64,000 nucleotides of DNA, taken from assembly GCF_947179165.1 (NCBI RefSeq), contig NC_077238.1, positions 82,737,757 through 82,801,756 on the forward strand, written 5' to 3'. The position numbers were made by a program, and so were the translations under genes. How positions within the stretch are numbered: position 1 is the first letter of the stretch; each line of letters starts with the position of its first letter. Positions 13,901 through 22,755 of this stretch are shown here, piece by piece. The notes beneath the pieces were generated by a model. It was given only the letters and a program-made list of their open reading frames with translations, had not been told where the DNA came from and searched no databases. Source of the DNA: Solanum dulcamara (Eukaryota > Streptophyta > Magnoliopsida > Solanales > Solanaceae).

Positions 13901-16656
13901 TCCTCAAAAAGTCAAAGCAGCAACAATTTGAGTTCCAGAAACATATTAGTCACTTGGTCATTCATGACTATAGGTCCTACAAAAGTAGCAAGCTCAATAA
14001 AGCACCAATCACCTGACAGAATCAAGTAAAGATACCTTTCTTTTTAAATGTTGACAGTGATCTCATAAATATACTATTTACAAGGAACTTGAATATGCTG
14101 CGTTTGATGCAAACGGTACTTACCCGTTCAAAAGTCTCGTCAAGGATGATGGCCCCAGTTACAGGAACTCGAACCTTGTAAGAGGTAAAGTCCTTGAATA
14201 TGTCGTCTATGTGAGGAACATATGGTTTTAAAACATCACAACTGTTAAACACTGTAATGGATTAAGGAAAGCTGGAATGTTCATATACTCACGCTCAGAT
14301 ACACAAGCCAACGTAGAAGTGAACATATCAACTTACGAATGAAAGTCAGAAATTCAGAAACAGTGACCCTATATTATATGTCCACCTTACAATTTCACAA
14401 TAATTCTTTCTTTAAATTTTATATTTTCAGTCTTTATGAACATGTTGCAGGTTCAAGGAGCTCTCAAAGCAAAGTTGAAAAAAGAAATAATACAAGCATA
14501 ACACTCAGCTTTAATTAAGAGAAACATCTAAACCCTTGGCCCAAAAACGACCATATTGAAAAAAAAGATACGAGTATATACAATGACGAGACTATGACTG
14601 TTGTGAAAAAAGCAATATCAAAGCTCTCCCCCCCACCTTTTTTTTGGATTACTAATATCAAAGTTATACTTTATGATCAAATGCATGGAAAGCAAGTCAA
14701 AGTGGCCAATTTAAATGCAAAAAGAAAGGGGGAGAGGGCATTCAAGTTCAAAAGAGTAAAACATGCAAATATCAATGAAAAAGGTAAGTTGCGTGCAAGA
14801 TAGATATAGTATTCTCTGCATTTAAATAATTATAGACCTAGGCTTAGGTTCTACCATCAAAGGATACTTAAGGAAGTAAATTCCTTGAGAGTGAAAGACT
14901 TTAATGACGGATTGTTTTCCACAGTATTGTCTTCATAATACCAATGTGCGTACTCCACAAGAAACAAAATCCTCTCAAATGATTGCTGATCTTCTTTTGG
15001 CACGTTCAAAACAAACCGACTGTGTCAAAGAAATAGAACACATTCATCAAGGAAAGACATACCAAATGCATAACCTCACAATTTCTACCATTTACCAAGT
15101 AAAGTCAAACAATATCACAAGCTGCTATAACCAACTTTAAGAAAATGGAAATGGAATAGGAAATGCTATATGCAAGGACAGAACGCATCTTTTATCGAAG
15201 TCATAAGTCTTCTTTACCATGACTAGAGATTAAGCTTGCTTAAGACTTACAGTGTTTATAGTACTGACAAAGGGAAGCCATCTATTTCCTCAAATAAAAT
15301 ACTAAACGAAATTTCAATGACTATGTTGAGTTCTAAACTATATCATTTATATTTTCTTTAATAATTTTACTCTTTCAACACCATTTCATTCCAATACTGG
15401 AACTCCAAACCTATTTAACGCACATACAGGTGAGGATCCTAGAGGATGACTAGCATAGGAATAAAAACTTGAAATTCCAGTTTCAAATTCCAATTGTGAC
15501 ACTTAAGAGTGAGCACATATCCTCTTGCCTTGATGAGCAGAATTAACCGACACCTTTTTGATGCGGAGCATAAATTTAAGTGTAAAATATCATTAAAATT
15601 GAACAAATGGTAGGTCTGAACCCATAATTTTAAAAATACAGTGGGCTTAATGGGAAGAACCTTATAGGTTTAACCATAGAGTTAAAGTCCTAGATCCACC
15701 ACTGAACGCAACCATCTTCTTTACCCAATCTTGCAAACACTATACTTTGGGAAACTCTCATAGACAGTTAAAACTGATTAAATTAAAAATCTCAATTTCG
15801 AACTTAGGCAACTATGCAATCTCCAGGTACACTATCTCACTCACATACAGGTCCAATATATAGCTTGACTCACTACTTATCAAGAAATTAGCTTATATCA
15901 CTAGTTATCGAGAAAATTAGATTGAATTACTAATAACTACAACAGGAAAATGCTAAATTTTGAACTTATGAATGCTAAAAGTACACCATTTCACATCCAG
16001 ATCCATACAATAGCTTGAATCACTGAGAAATACAATAGGGAAAAGCTAAATTTTGAACTTATGAACGCTACAAGTACACCATTTCACATCCCAATCCAAA
16101 AAATAATTTGAATCGCTGAACAAATGCTAACTTTTGAACTTATGAGCACTACAAGTATACTATTCCAAATCCAAAAAAAATAAAATGGAAACACTAAATT
16201 TGAAATTATGGACGCTACAAGTACGCCATTTCACATCCCAATCCAAAAAATAATTTGAATCGCTGAAAAAATGCTAAATTTTGAACTTATGAACACTGCT
16301 AGTATACTATTCCAAATCCAAATCCAAATCCAAAAAAAAAAAAAAAACTAAATTTTGAACTTATGAACGCTACAAGTAGTACACCATTTCAAATTCAAAA
16401 AATAGCTTGAATCACTGAAAAATACAACAGGAAAAAAGCTAAAATTTGAACTTATGAGCACTTCAAGTACATCATTTCACAGCCAAATCCAAAAAAAATA
16501 ACTTGAATCACTAAAAATTACATCAAGAAAAAGCGAAAATTCAGTTTTGCAGAATCACATAAACAGCATAACGCACCTACAAAGATCGTCAAGGAGTTCC
16601 TGCGGAGGAACTCCATTTTTCGAAGGAGCGCTAGAAGATCGATTCAGCCCTGACAT
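1923..16656 (-). CDS. DCP2: mRNA-decapping enzyme subunit 2 (DCP2)
   Basis: Nudix hydrolase that removes the 5' cap of mRNA in cytoplasmic P-bodies, acting with DCP1 and VCS in plants. Coding exons, in transcript order: 16656-16577, 15019-14868, 14251-14124, 13719-13624, 6726-6574, 3696-3593, 3518-3451 and 2107-1923. They total 966 bp (321 aa plus TGA) and every junction has GT and AG. Residues 1-120 carry the DCP2 regulatory domain ([32 protein letters not shown]). The Nudix box is complete: G137, E143, R151-E152, E155-E156, G158. The C-terminus [16 protein letters not shown] matches the conserved end of plant DCP2. The length is near but shorter than Arabidopsis DCP2. The ATG (MSGLNRSSS) matches the family start. 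Intron 4 (6727-13623) splits the Nudix box between E152 and V153. Assignment is very secure; only short UTR details are unknown. Confidence 0.96.
2772..2786. repeat. C15 homopolymer
   Basis: Fifteen consecutive C on the plus strand (poly-G in the DCP2 transcript) inside DCP2 intron 7. It is prone to length error in sequencing and assembly. Confidence 0.95.
2921..3192. repeat. 78-bp imperfect direct repeat flanking a SINE
   Basis: Segments 2921-2998 and 3115-3192 are about 85-90% identical (both carry CCATCATCTTA and TGTCTCATAG) and bracket the TS-type SINE at 3001-3119 in DCP2 intron 7. Too long for an ordinary SINE target-site duplication, so it is more likely a local segmental duplication. 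Confidence 0.85.
3001..3119 (+). mobile_element. TS-type SINE, (TTG)n tail
   Basis: Carries the family core in order: CGGAAACAATCTCTCTACC, GTAAGGTCTAGATACA, CACTTGTGGGATTACA and TGGGTATGCTGTTGTTG. Similar cores occur elsewhere in this window in both orientations. It lies antisense in DCP2 intron 7. Confidence 0.8.
4258..4432 (-). mobile_element. TS-type SINE, full copy plus second truncated copy
   Basis: Reads as reverse complement: ACAACAACCCAGTGTAGTCC, GTGGGGTCTGGGGAAGGTAG, then GGTTGTTTCCGAAAGAAAC to about 4370. A second start follows at once (CAACAACAACATACCCAG at 4375) and stops near 4432. Two partial elements head to tail in DCP2 intron 5. Confidence 0.75.
4770..6004 (+). mobile_element. 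Non-autonomous hAT element with 8-bp TSD
   Basis: The element spans 4778-5996 (1,219 bp) and is flanked by the perfect 8-bp duplication TCCCCAAT at 4770-4777 and 5997-6004, as expected for hAT. Terminal inverted repeats begin CAGTGTTGTGAAAAAGCG and, on the other strand, CAGTGTTTTGAGAAGCG. Both subterminal regions are dense in AAGCG/CGCTT words (4792-4920 and 5917-5990). At 5599-5742 a reading frame, [20 protein letters not shown] then acidic residues and a stop at 5740-5742, resembles the acidic tail of plant hAT transposases. The rest of the transposase is missing. It sits in DCP2 intron 5. Confidence 0.88.
5451..5588. mobile_element. Truncated Stowaway-like MITE nested in hAT element
   Basis: Starts TA|CTCTTTCCGTTTCAATTTG and ends GGGGGAG|TA, with internal words (TTTTGACTTGATAC, ATCTTTTAATCTTATAG) shared with the fuller copy at 60121-60363. 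Related partial ends also occur at about 5176-5240 and 5299-5350. Confidence 0.65.
6983..7184. repeat. Perfect 68-bp inverted repeat with 66-bp spacer
   Basis: Arm 6983-7050 is the exact reverse complement of arm 7117-7184 as read by eye. The spacer 7051-7116 is partly repeated as direct sequence after the right arm (7070-7116 against 7181-7227, one mismatch seen). It lies in DCP2 intron 4, about 260 bases downstream (plus coordinate) of exon 5. Confidence 0.92.
7739..8144. mobile_element. Degenerate hAT-like element
   Basis: Left end CAGCGTTATCAAAGGCGAAA and right end, on the other strand, TAGTGTTGTCAAAAAATC resemble the ends of the hAT element at 4778. AAGCGAAGCG lies near the right end (8040-8050). 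No TSD is evident. A 34-35 bp segment is tandemly duplicated at 8053-8128. Confidence 0.55.
8625..9550 (+). mobile_element. LINE remnant, 5' region and endonuclease domain
   Basis: Frames broken by stops still read [21 protein letters not shown] and [12 protein letters not shown] stretches at 9058-9200, the start of the endonuclease/exonuclease/phosphatase domain of a plant LINE family. Further on (9470-9545) a stretch matches the usual ERRKEGKAILDF-type segment in broken form. The 5' part (CCAAGCCCGTATAATGGGGG at 8632) looks like the untranslated leader. The copy is inactive and ends where the MITE at 9553 begins. Confidence 0.65.
9551..9787. mobile_element. Stowaway-like MITE
   Basis: Element 9553-9785 with TA duplications. 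TIRs are CTCCCTCTGTCCCAATTTAT and its near-perfect complement ending TATAAATTGGGACAGAGGAAG. Length 233 bp with no coding capacity, inserted within the old LINE cluster of DCP2 intron 4. Confidence 0.88.
9800..10460 (-). mobile_element. LINE 3' fragment, minus strand, interrupted by a MITE
   Basis: The left part (TTTTTGACAAGGTAAAATC, 9808) looks like a reversed LINE 3' end. On the minus strand at 10330-10380 the reading is [15 protein letters not shown], matching the zinc-binding region found after plant LINE reverse transcriptases. A small TIR element (10208-10325) splits the fragment. Confidence 0.6.
10208..10325. mobile_element. Short TIR element (MITE)
   Basis: Ends are inverted repeats: TGTTGCTCGGACTCTTTAAA on the left and, as complement, TATGTTGCTCGGACTCTCTA on the right. 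About 118 bp. A single end of the same family (GAAGAGTCCGAGCAAGATAAG-type) is seen near 59764-59785. Confidence 0.75.
10560..13085 (+). mobile_element. Decayed LINE reverse transcriptase (non-LTR)
   Basis: Successive frames give the LINE order: [20 protein letters not shown] (10566), APGPNGF (11008), [20 protein letters not shown] (11178-11235), [20 protein letters not shown] (11771), [13 protein letters not shown] (11912-11950, the reverse-transcriptase active-site FADD-like box) and a zinc-binding tail [18 protein letters not shown] (12670-12722). Many stops and frameshifts. A(10) at 13075-13084 may be the tail. A SINE interrupts it at 11513-11699. Not functional; it lies antisense in DCP2 intron 4. 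Confidence 0.85.
11497..11715 (+). mobile_element. Au-like SINE nested in the LINE, with TSD
   Basis: Element 11513-11699 with a tRNA-like B box (GGTCATGGGTTCGAACTG) and end TGTGCACTGGACTACCCTTT. Target duplications CTAATATAAAATTCTC (11497-11512) and CTAATGTAAAATTCTC (11700-11715) differ at one base. The LINE reading resumes after it. Confidence 0.82.
13086..13520. other. Unassigned repeat-like DNA and LINE 3'-end-like sequence
   Basis: Positions 13086-13310 are less AT-rich than their surroundings and hold no conserved frame that I recognise. 13383-13505 (TAGTATACTCCTTGTATACA and following) resembles a LINE 3' untranslated end. Coding exon 4 of DCP2 begins at 13624. Confidence 0.4.
15945..16545. 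repeat. Tandem repeats in DCP2 intron 1
   Basis: About seven imperfect copies of a 70-100 bp unit, each holding TGCTAAATTTTGAACTTATG, a GCTACAAGTACACCATTTCA-like segment and an ATCCAAAAAATA-like A-rich segment followed by TTGAATCACTGA. The array ends about 30 bp from the end of exon 1. Confidence 0.85.
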
Positions 16657-16692
16657 TTTCGATACCTAAAAGTTTCAAAAAAAAAAAAACTA

Positions 16693-16701
16693 AAACCCTA
16701 A
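16693..16701 (-). promoter_or_regulatory. Telo-box-like motif in DCP2 leader
   Basis: AAACCCTAA (as written on plus; TTAGGGTTT on the coding strand), 37 bases upstream of the DCP2 ATG. This motif is common near transcription starts of plant housekeeping genes. Its role here is inferred only. Confidence 0.4.
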
Positions 16702-16953
16702 GTTCGATCTGGAGATTTTGACGTTCGTATATACATATAATACTACGTATTTTTGTACGTATATACGTATGAATAGATATATAGAGAAGAAAGAGCTTTG
16801 TTCTTCATAGATTGAAACTGAAAAAAAAAAAAGCTCTTCCTCCTGATTTTTCCCTCTTTCTGCTTCTCAACTTGTTGAAATTCACTGAGTGACGATGGTG
16901 AGGGCATTTTCGGAACTTTAGTATTATGTGCCATTTTTTTTTTTTTAATTATC

Positions 16954-17166
16954 ATAATATAATTAAGGAAGGGAGCGTTGGACTAACTGGTAAAGTTGCT
17001 GCTATGTGACCAGGAGGTCACGTTTTCAAGCCTGGAAACAGCCTCTGACAGAAATGCAAGGTAAGGCTGCGTACAATAGGCCCTTGTGGTCGGGCCCTTC
17101 CCCGGACCCTGCGCATAGCGGCAGCTTTTAGTGCACCGGGATGCCCTTTTTATAATATAATTAAGG
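16954..17166 (+). mobile_element. Au SINE with 15-bp TSD in DCP2 promoter
   Basis: Element 16969-17151 holds the Au features: ACTGGTAAAGTTGCTGCTAT, a B box in GGAGGTCACGTTTTCAAGCC, AAGGTAAGGCTGCGTACAAT and a CCCCGGACCCTGCGCATAGC end with T-rich tail. The duplication ATAATATAATTAAGG at 16954-16968 and 17152-17166 is perfect. It begins about 310 bases upstream of the DCP2 start codon. Confidence 0.92.
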
Positions 17167-18150
17167 TCAAATAAGGTGTGATACTCAGATATTAAGTTTG
17201 GATTAGATTTATATTATATTTGATTGACGGTATGTATTAATTATAAAAAATAATTGCTCCTTTTTTAATCTAAATACAGTATAATTCTAAACTCAAATTT
17301 AATTCTGAATTTCTCATTAAATTTGAGATTATTTTAGGATAAATTAGTTTAAGGATTATAATCTCAAGACTATAGTTCTTAGATAAGTTAGTACACGTAT
17401 TTGTAACACTATAACTTGCGTTGTGATTTGCGATTAATTTGTTCAAATATAAAAATCTTATTGAATAGATATGAGTTATTTTAATTAAAATTAAGTTATC
17501 ATGGCATTATGATTGAGACTATAATTAGCGGTACGTATTAAAATCTGATTTAGCGATAAATGTTTAAACTTGTTATATTACAATCCGCTCTGCAACTTGC
17601 ATTTGCTTTTTTTAATCATAATTAACATTAGGATTAAAATTAGATTGCGCAGTGGTTATTTGGTTTGAACACAAGTTAAGTTGGGGTTGGGATTATCATG
17701 TTGGGATTAGTTGATGCTAAAACTAGTTATATATTGATTGTTTGATTTTGTTATGTTAAAAATAAGATGTGTTGCATAAATTTTAAAAAAATGCTTATTT
17801 AAAAATAAACAATTACTATTTCAGAATTGCCTGATAACAAATAAACTGCAAAAAGAATTCCCATCCTAAGGACAAGAATATAAAGCCTTAAAAACATCTA
17901 ACAAGACCAACACTGACCCAAACTATTTTTTTAACTATAAAAGAAACTTAATTAACACTAATCTTAGCCCTTAATCTAATCTCCTAAAATATAATCATCT
18001 ACTTGTTTTTTTTCTATTTCCATATTACATCCCTATACAAGAAAACATTGAACAAAGCAATTGAAAAAAAAAATACTAGGCAAATAACACTAGGAACTGA
18101 AATGAACAAGACTCTATGACTAGGAAAAACTGTTCTCTGCTTATTTTGAT

Positions 18151-20508
18151 TTATTTGTGCTCCTCCTCAACCGACTCGTTGTTGCTAGGATTGAACTCCA
18201 GTTGGGTGGCCGTTGCTGGTGACGAGGTCCTGGCTATGGCATTGTTGTCTGGGACGATGGTGGTTCTCATTTCGAGAACCTTCTTGTGAGAGTTTGAGTG
18301 CAATGATGGAACAAATGTGGGACTTGCAGCTGGTCGGTATTCAGGGAAGAGTCGTCCTGACTTGTAACGAACACCACAGGCGTTGCAGAGAGTTTTTGGT
18401 CCCATTGGACCGGCCCTCCATTGAGGAGTCTTTGTTATCTCGCAATGCTGGCATTTCCTAACAGTTTGTTGTGCCACTGGATTCTGATTTGTCTCGACCG
18501 GAGCTAGAGGAATAGAGAATTTGATCTTCTTTTTCTTTTTCTGTTCTGGTGCAGCTGGTTTCAGAATCTTCTTCATGGGAGACTCCGCGAAATTCTCTGA
18601 TTCTGTTGGAACTCCTGGAGCAACAAACACTGGGAAGGGATTAAAAGTTGTTGGGCGAGGACGCTTGGTCCGAGCACGTTGTGGACCACGGTGACATGGA
18701 CTAAGGGGTAAAGTTTTTTCCCCCGAGCTGGAAAAGGACGAGCTGCTGCTGCTGCTGCTTTCGAGCACAGACACGGGACTCGAAGTCTGGAACTTGCCTT
18801 GGGATGACGGCTCTTTCTCAACAGGAATGTTTTCTTTCCCGAGAGTCAATCCCCCACCCGAAAAGGAATCCTCCACGAATGTTGAAAGCCATTCAAGATG
18901 GACAATGTCCTCATACTGTAACAAAAGAAAACAAATATATAAGACAGAGTTCAGAGTTGTAGTATATAATATCAAACGCAAGCACAACTAGCTTGATAAG
19001 GAATTTGGAACCGTTAAGGAAAAGGGAAACCAAAGAGAAAATGTGTATGAATGAGATATCCAGTAACAAGAAGGAAAAGGAATCTTTGTTTTAACTGTAT
19101 CCCACTATGTATCACCTGATGACCCTCAAAATGTTTAATCTTTGGTTCAAGTCGAATTTCAAATGGGAAACATCTTTTAAGGTACAAGTTCTAATTGACA
19201 AACTATGTATGACGCTCTTATGTGCAAAGTAACACCAAAGCAAAAGAAAAATTTGCCAAACACATCACTTAGTAGATGTGATGTCCCTTTCTATGGTGAC
19301 TAGACTTTTAATAGAATGTTGGTTCAATTTTGCATATAGTTGCACAAACTTGCTGGTGCAAATTGAATGTTGTTATCTGTGATTCATGATGATGGCAAGG
19401 GATGGAAGTTGAAATAGACTGGACTTGCCAATCCCAACTACCATGAGGGGAACACTCCAGAGCCATTAATTACGCAAGTAACATATGGCTAACCACCAAG
19501 GAGTGTGGTGGGAAGAACAACTTTTCCTTCACTCTTAATCAAAGATCTCGGGTTAGAAACTGAAGAACTCCTACTATGAAGCATTTCTCCTTATAATAGG
19601 CCCTACAATTTGCGAAATTCGAATTAGTCACCACTAATATGAAAGAATGACTTTATAATTGGTATTCCCTTCCCCCTTAATTAGAAGTTTCAAGTTTGAG
19701 CCTTGGAAATGGAGGAACTCCTGATATGGACCGTATTTCTACATTTAGTGGGCCCTACAATGTGCGAAATCCAGATTAGCCACTACTAATATGAAAAAAA
19801 TATGACTTCAGCATGTGTGGTAATCCATTCACCCTTAACAAGAGGTTATGGATTCGAGCCTAGGAAACCGAGTATGGGGGTTTTCTGTCTTTAGTGGGCC
19901 CTACGACATGCAAAATCCAGATTAGTCACCATTAATATGGCAAAAAAGATGACTTCACCATATGTGCTAGCATCAGTCCAACTCTCAACACAATCAAACT
20001 CTAGAAAACAAAGTGTCTTGCACTTCTTCCACACCGACAGCACAGCTGGCTGTCAAGATACCAACAAAGTTATATGATAGTCCATACACTAATCCCCATA
20101 AAAGAGCTAATCTATCCAATTATGATACATTAACTTAATCATTCACTAAACAAAACATATTTAAATCTTGACATCTAATCACGTGATTGAGACATAAAAA
20201 TGGAATTAGACCCCACATGAATCACTTAAACTTTGACCATTTTTTATCAAATAATGATTTAAGCAACATGCATACATAACACTTACCGGAACTGAGAGCT
20301 CAGCTGAGAGGTCGGAGGCAGAATTCCGTTGGCTGCCGGAGAAAAGGGAGTCAGAATCCGGCAAGGGGCCATTCCAAATGCTTGGAAAATCTTTGCAATC
20401 AGTAGAACTAAGGTCAACATTCTCATTCTCAAGAGGGAATTCAATCAAATCATCAATGTGGTCAAAGAAGCTGCCACAATCTATCTCATCCACTACATTT
20501 GACCCCAT
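18151..20508 (-). CDS. GATA zinc-finger transcription factor, GATA8-like
   Basis: Nuclear DNA-binding protein recognising GATA motifs. Two coding exons: 20508-20287 (74 codons, ends CCG before GTAAGT) and 18915-18151 (254 codons plus TAA); 328 aa. The N-terminus (DEIDCGSFFDHIDDLIEFP) and the junction AELSVP/YEDIVHLEWLSTFVE are typical of plant class-A (subfamily I) GATA factors. Residues 121-138 hold SSPVSVLESSSSSSSS. A basic KKKKK cluster is at 200-204. The zinc finger is C229-X2-C232-X18-C251-X2-C254, the plant class-IV pattern, followed by the conserved GVRYKSGRLFPEYRPAASPTF and LHSNSHKKVLEMR. Closest recognised group is GATA8/9/12; the exact orthologue needs a tree. A 5' UTR intron is likely (acceptor before 20550). 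Confidence 0.93.
19500..19960 (+). repeat. Three tandem SINE-like units in GATA intron
   Basis: Three imperfect copies of about 150-180 bp share ACCCTTAA-type words, a B-box-like GGATTCGAGCCTAGGAAA (best at 19851), TTTAGTGGGCCCTAC (19756, 19893) and a TTAGTCACCACTAATATG-like end (19625, 19780, 19920). They lie in the GATA intron (18916-20286). Confidence 0.7.
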
Positions 20509-20550
20509 TTATACTTTCTCGAGTTTTTTTCTACTCTAAAAAACTATTAC

Positions 20551-22755
20551 CTGCAAAAATTAACACAAAACCATTAATAATAACACCAAAAAAAGAAATC
20601 TCATCAACTTTCAATTATCCAATAATGATAGCTACTTTATATATACTTTCATTTTATAGGGACAAAAATGAAATTTAATGTGCAGGGTAGGGGCCAAAAA
20701 CCACACCATGTACTTAGGCTGGAGCCAGAGTGTCAAAATGGGGCGTGGCACATTTTAGAAGAAAAAGGTTGAATTTTTTTTGGAATTTTGTTAATCCAAA
20801 ATGAACATTTATCAAGATTCTTGTAATATTAAGAAAATTATTTCAAAAAAAAATTGGGAAATTTGTAGAACTCACATTGAGTGTACCGACAAGGAGAGAG
20901 ATTTGCAAGAAAATGGATTTTTTGAAAAGTATATTGGAAAAATTGAAGATAAATGCAAATATACGAAGTAGACCTTAAAATTGCAAGAATATGTAGACCC
21001 AATTTACAGAAAAGGTTTCAGTGTCCAAAATTTCACAGAAAATTCCCCTGCAATTTCATCCCAAAATTGTCAAAAATGCAGAAAAAGAGGGAAGAAAATT
21101 TGAATTTTTTATGCCTAGACATATCTAGAAACCAAATTTTATTGGCTCATTTGAAGCAACACACAACAAAAAAGACTCAATCTTTTTCCACTATGCTTCT
21201 CTGTTTAGGAACCAAACAAACAACAAAGCAAGCTTGAAATTTCAGGAAAAATGGAACCTTTTTTGTTCTTCCCTCTCTTTTCTTAGTAGTAAGCAAACAT
21301 ATAATATGAAATTTTTCTTAGGAAACAGTGAAATTTCAGAAAAGGCTCAACTCCCAAGGAAACTGCAGAATTTTCCTAGTCTCTGAGAAAGTGAATGAAG
21401 GAAGCAGTGAATAAAAACAAGAAAACAAATGTAACCAGACAGAACACTCATTAGAAATTGTAATCAAAAAAAGACAAAAACTTTCAAGCACCCACAAGAA
21501 AAAATGTACCTCCATATGAAGTAGATTAACAGTATGTACCTTAAAAAAGACAAAAGCAAAACCCACAAATAAAAAATAATATGTACCTTGAAGGAACTAG
21601 TACAAGGAGAAGAGATATGAGAGCTTATGGAGAAATTGGGAAATGAAATGAAGAACAAGAATACAACACTGAACAGACAGTTCACATTAAAAGACAAACT
21701 TTGCAACAATCATCAAAAAAATAATGTACCCCATTAATGAAATATATGCAACTTCAAAAAGACAACAGTGAGAACCCACAAAAAAATACTACATTTTATG
21801 AATGAGTACTATGAAATGCACCCAAAAAAGACAAATTTTGCAACATCCACTAGAAAAGAATACATTTTTTATGAATGAGTAATGTGATAAACAGAAGAAA
21901 AAAAATGAATGAATAAGATTTACCTTGAAGAAACTAGTAAAGAAGAAGTTGAAGGGATTTTGCAGAAGTTAAAAATGTACAAGTAAACAACACTAAACAC
22001 ACAATAGCCTCAAATAGAACAAAACCCAAAAAGTAAGACAAAATCTTTGCAACACCCACATAAAAAGATTACATTTTTAATAATGAGTGAAAGACATATA
22101 TTCCTTGAACAAACTAACTAGAAGAAGGAAAGGGAGATGAAGGGGTTTTGAAGAAATTGGGAAATTCAATTAAGAACAAGAAAGACATTAGCCTCAAATA
22201 GAAATGAACCCAAAAAAAGACAAAAACTTTGCAACAACCACAACAACAAAATCTCCATGTGAACTAGGACTATTATATGTATCACAAAGAAGACAAAAGC
22301 AAAATCCATAGAAAAAGATTACATTTTTTATGAATGAATGATATGATAAACAGAGAAAAATGAATGAATAATATGTACCCTGAAGAAACTAACTAGATTA
22401 AGGGGGTTTTGGAGAAATTGGGAAATGGAATGAAGAACAAGAAAGACAGTAGACCCAAAAAAGACAAACTTTGCAACACCCACTGAGAAAAAACTCTTCA
22501 TATAAACTAGGACAATAGCAAAACCTACACACAAAAAAAAGATTACATTTTAATGAGTGACTACTATGATTTAACATAGAAAAATGAATGGAAAATATGT
22601 ACCTTGAAGAAACTAGCTAACTATAGCTAGAAGAAGAAGAAGGAGTTTTAGGAGAAATTGGGAAAAGGAATGAAGAAAGTTTAAAAGAGGAAGGGAGAAG
22701 TAGGAGGAGAGTGATTGATGGGTTGGTAAGGGAATTGTATCAAATGCTAGCTGTA
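20551..22755 (-). promoter_or_regulatory. Probable GATA leader exon, 5' UTR intron and promoter
   Basis: On the minus strand a C-terminal-less leader exon is inferred from about 22725 to 22603, ending CTTCAAG before GTACAT. The acceptor TTTTTGCAG lies at 20559-20551, 42 bases upstream of the ATG, giving a 2,052-bp intron (20551-22602). A TATA-like ATATACA is near 22755. The leader is CT-rich and includes TTTCTTCATTCC and CTTCTTCTTCTTC. Only an RNA read across 20550/22603 would prove it. Confidence 0.55.
21577..22690 (-). repeat. Five reiterated leader-exon/splice-donor units
   Basis: Copies start (donor edge) at about 22603, 22379, 22104, 21924 and 21587. Each has the plus-strand order TACCTTGAAGAAACTAGCT, AGAAGAAG, GGAGTTTTAGGAGAAATTGG, GAATGAAGAACAAG, then CCCAAAAAAGACAAA and TTTGCAACACCCAC. 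The minus-strand donor GT is kept in four copies (GTACAT or GTAAAT) and lost in the copy at 22104 (GAATAT). A weaker sixth copy may lie at 21330-21510. Confidence 0.82.

Larger units (their letters stand above)
16657..18150. other. Intergenic region between GATA gene and DCP2
   Basis: DCP2 promoter and leader lie at the low end, interrupted by the Au SINE at 16969-17151. 17640-17720 has AGTTGGGGTTGGGATTATCA-type words resembling one end of a TIR element. The part next to 18150 should contain the GATA 3' UTR. No coding region seen. Confidence 0.6.

Noticed and set aside
16995..17060. tRNA gene
   Set aside because: A and B boxes are present but belong to an Au SINE; no cloverleaf with an anticodon arm can be formed by eye.
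18213..18461. 82-codon plus-strand frame
   Set aside because: Antisense shadow of the GATA zinc-finger exon.
21336..22534. Several minus-strand frames of 68-81 codons, Phe-rich
   Set aside because: They are translations of the CT-rich leader repeats and intron DNA.
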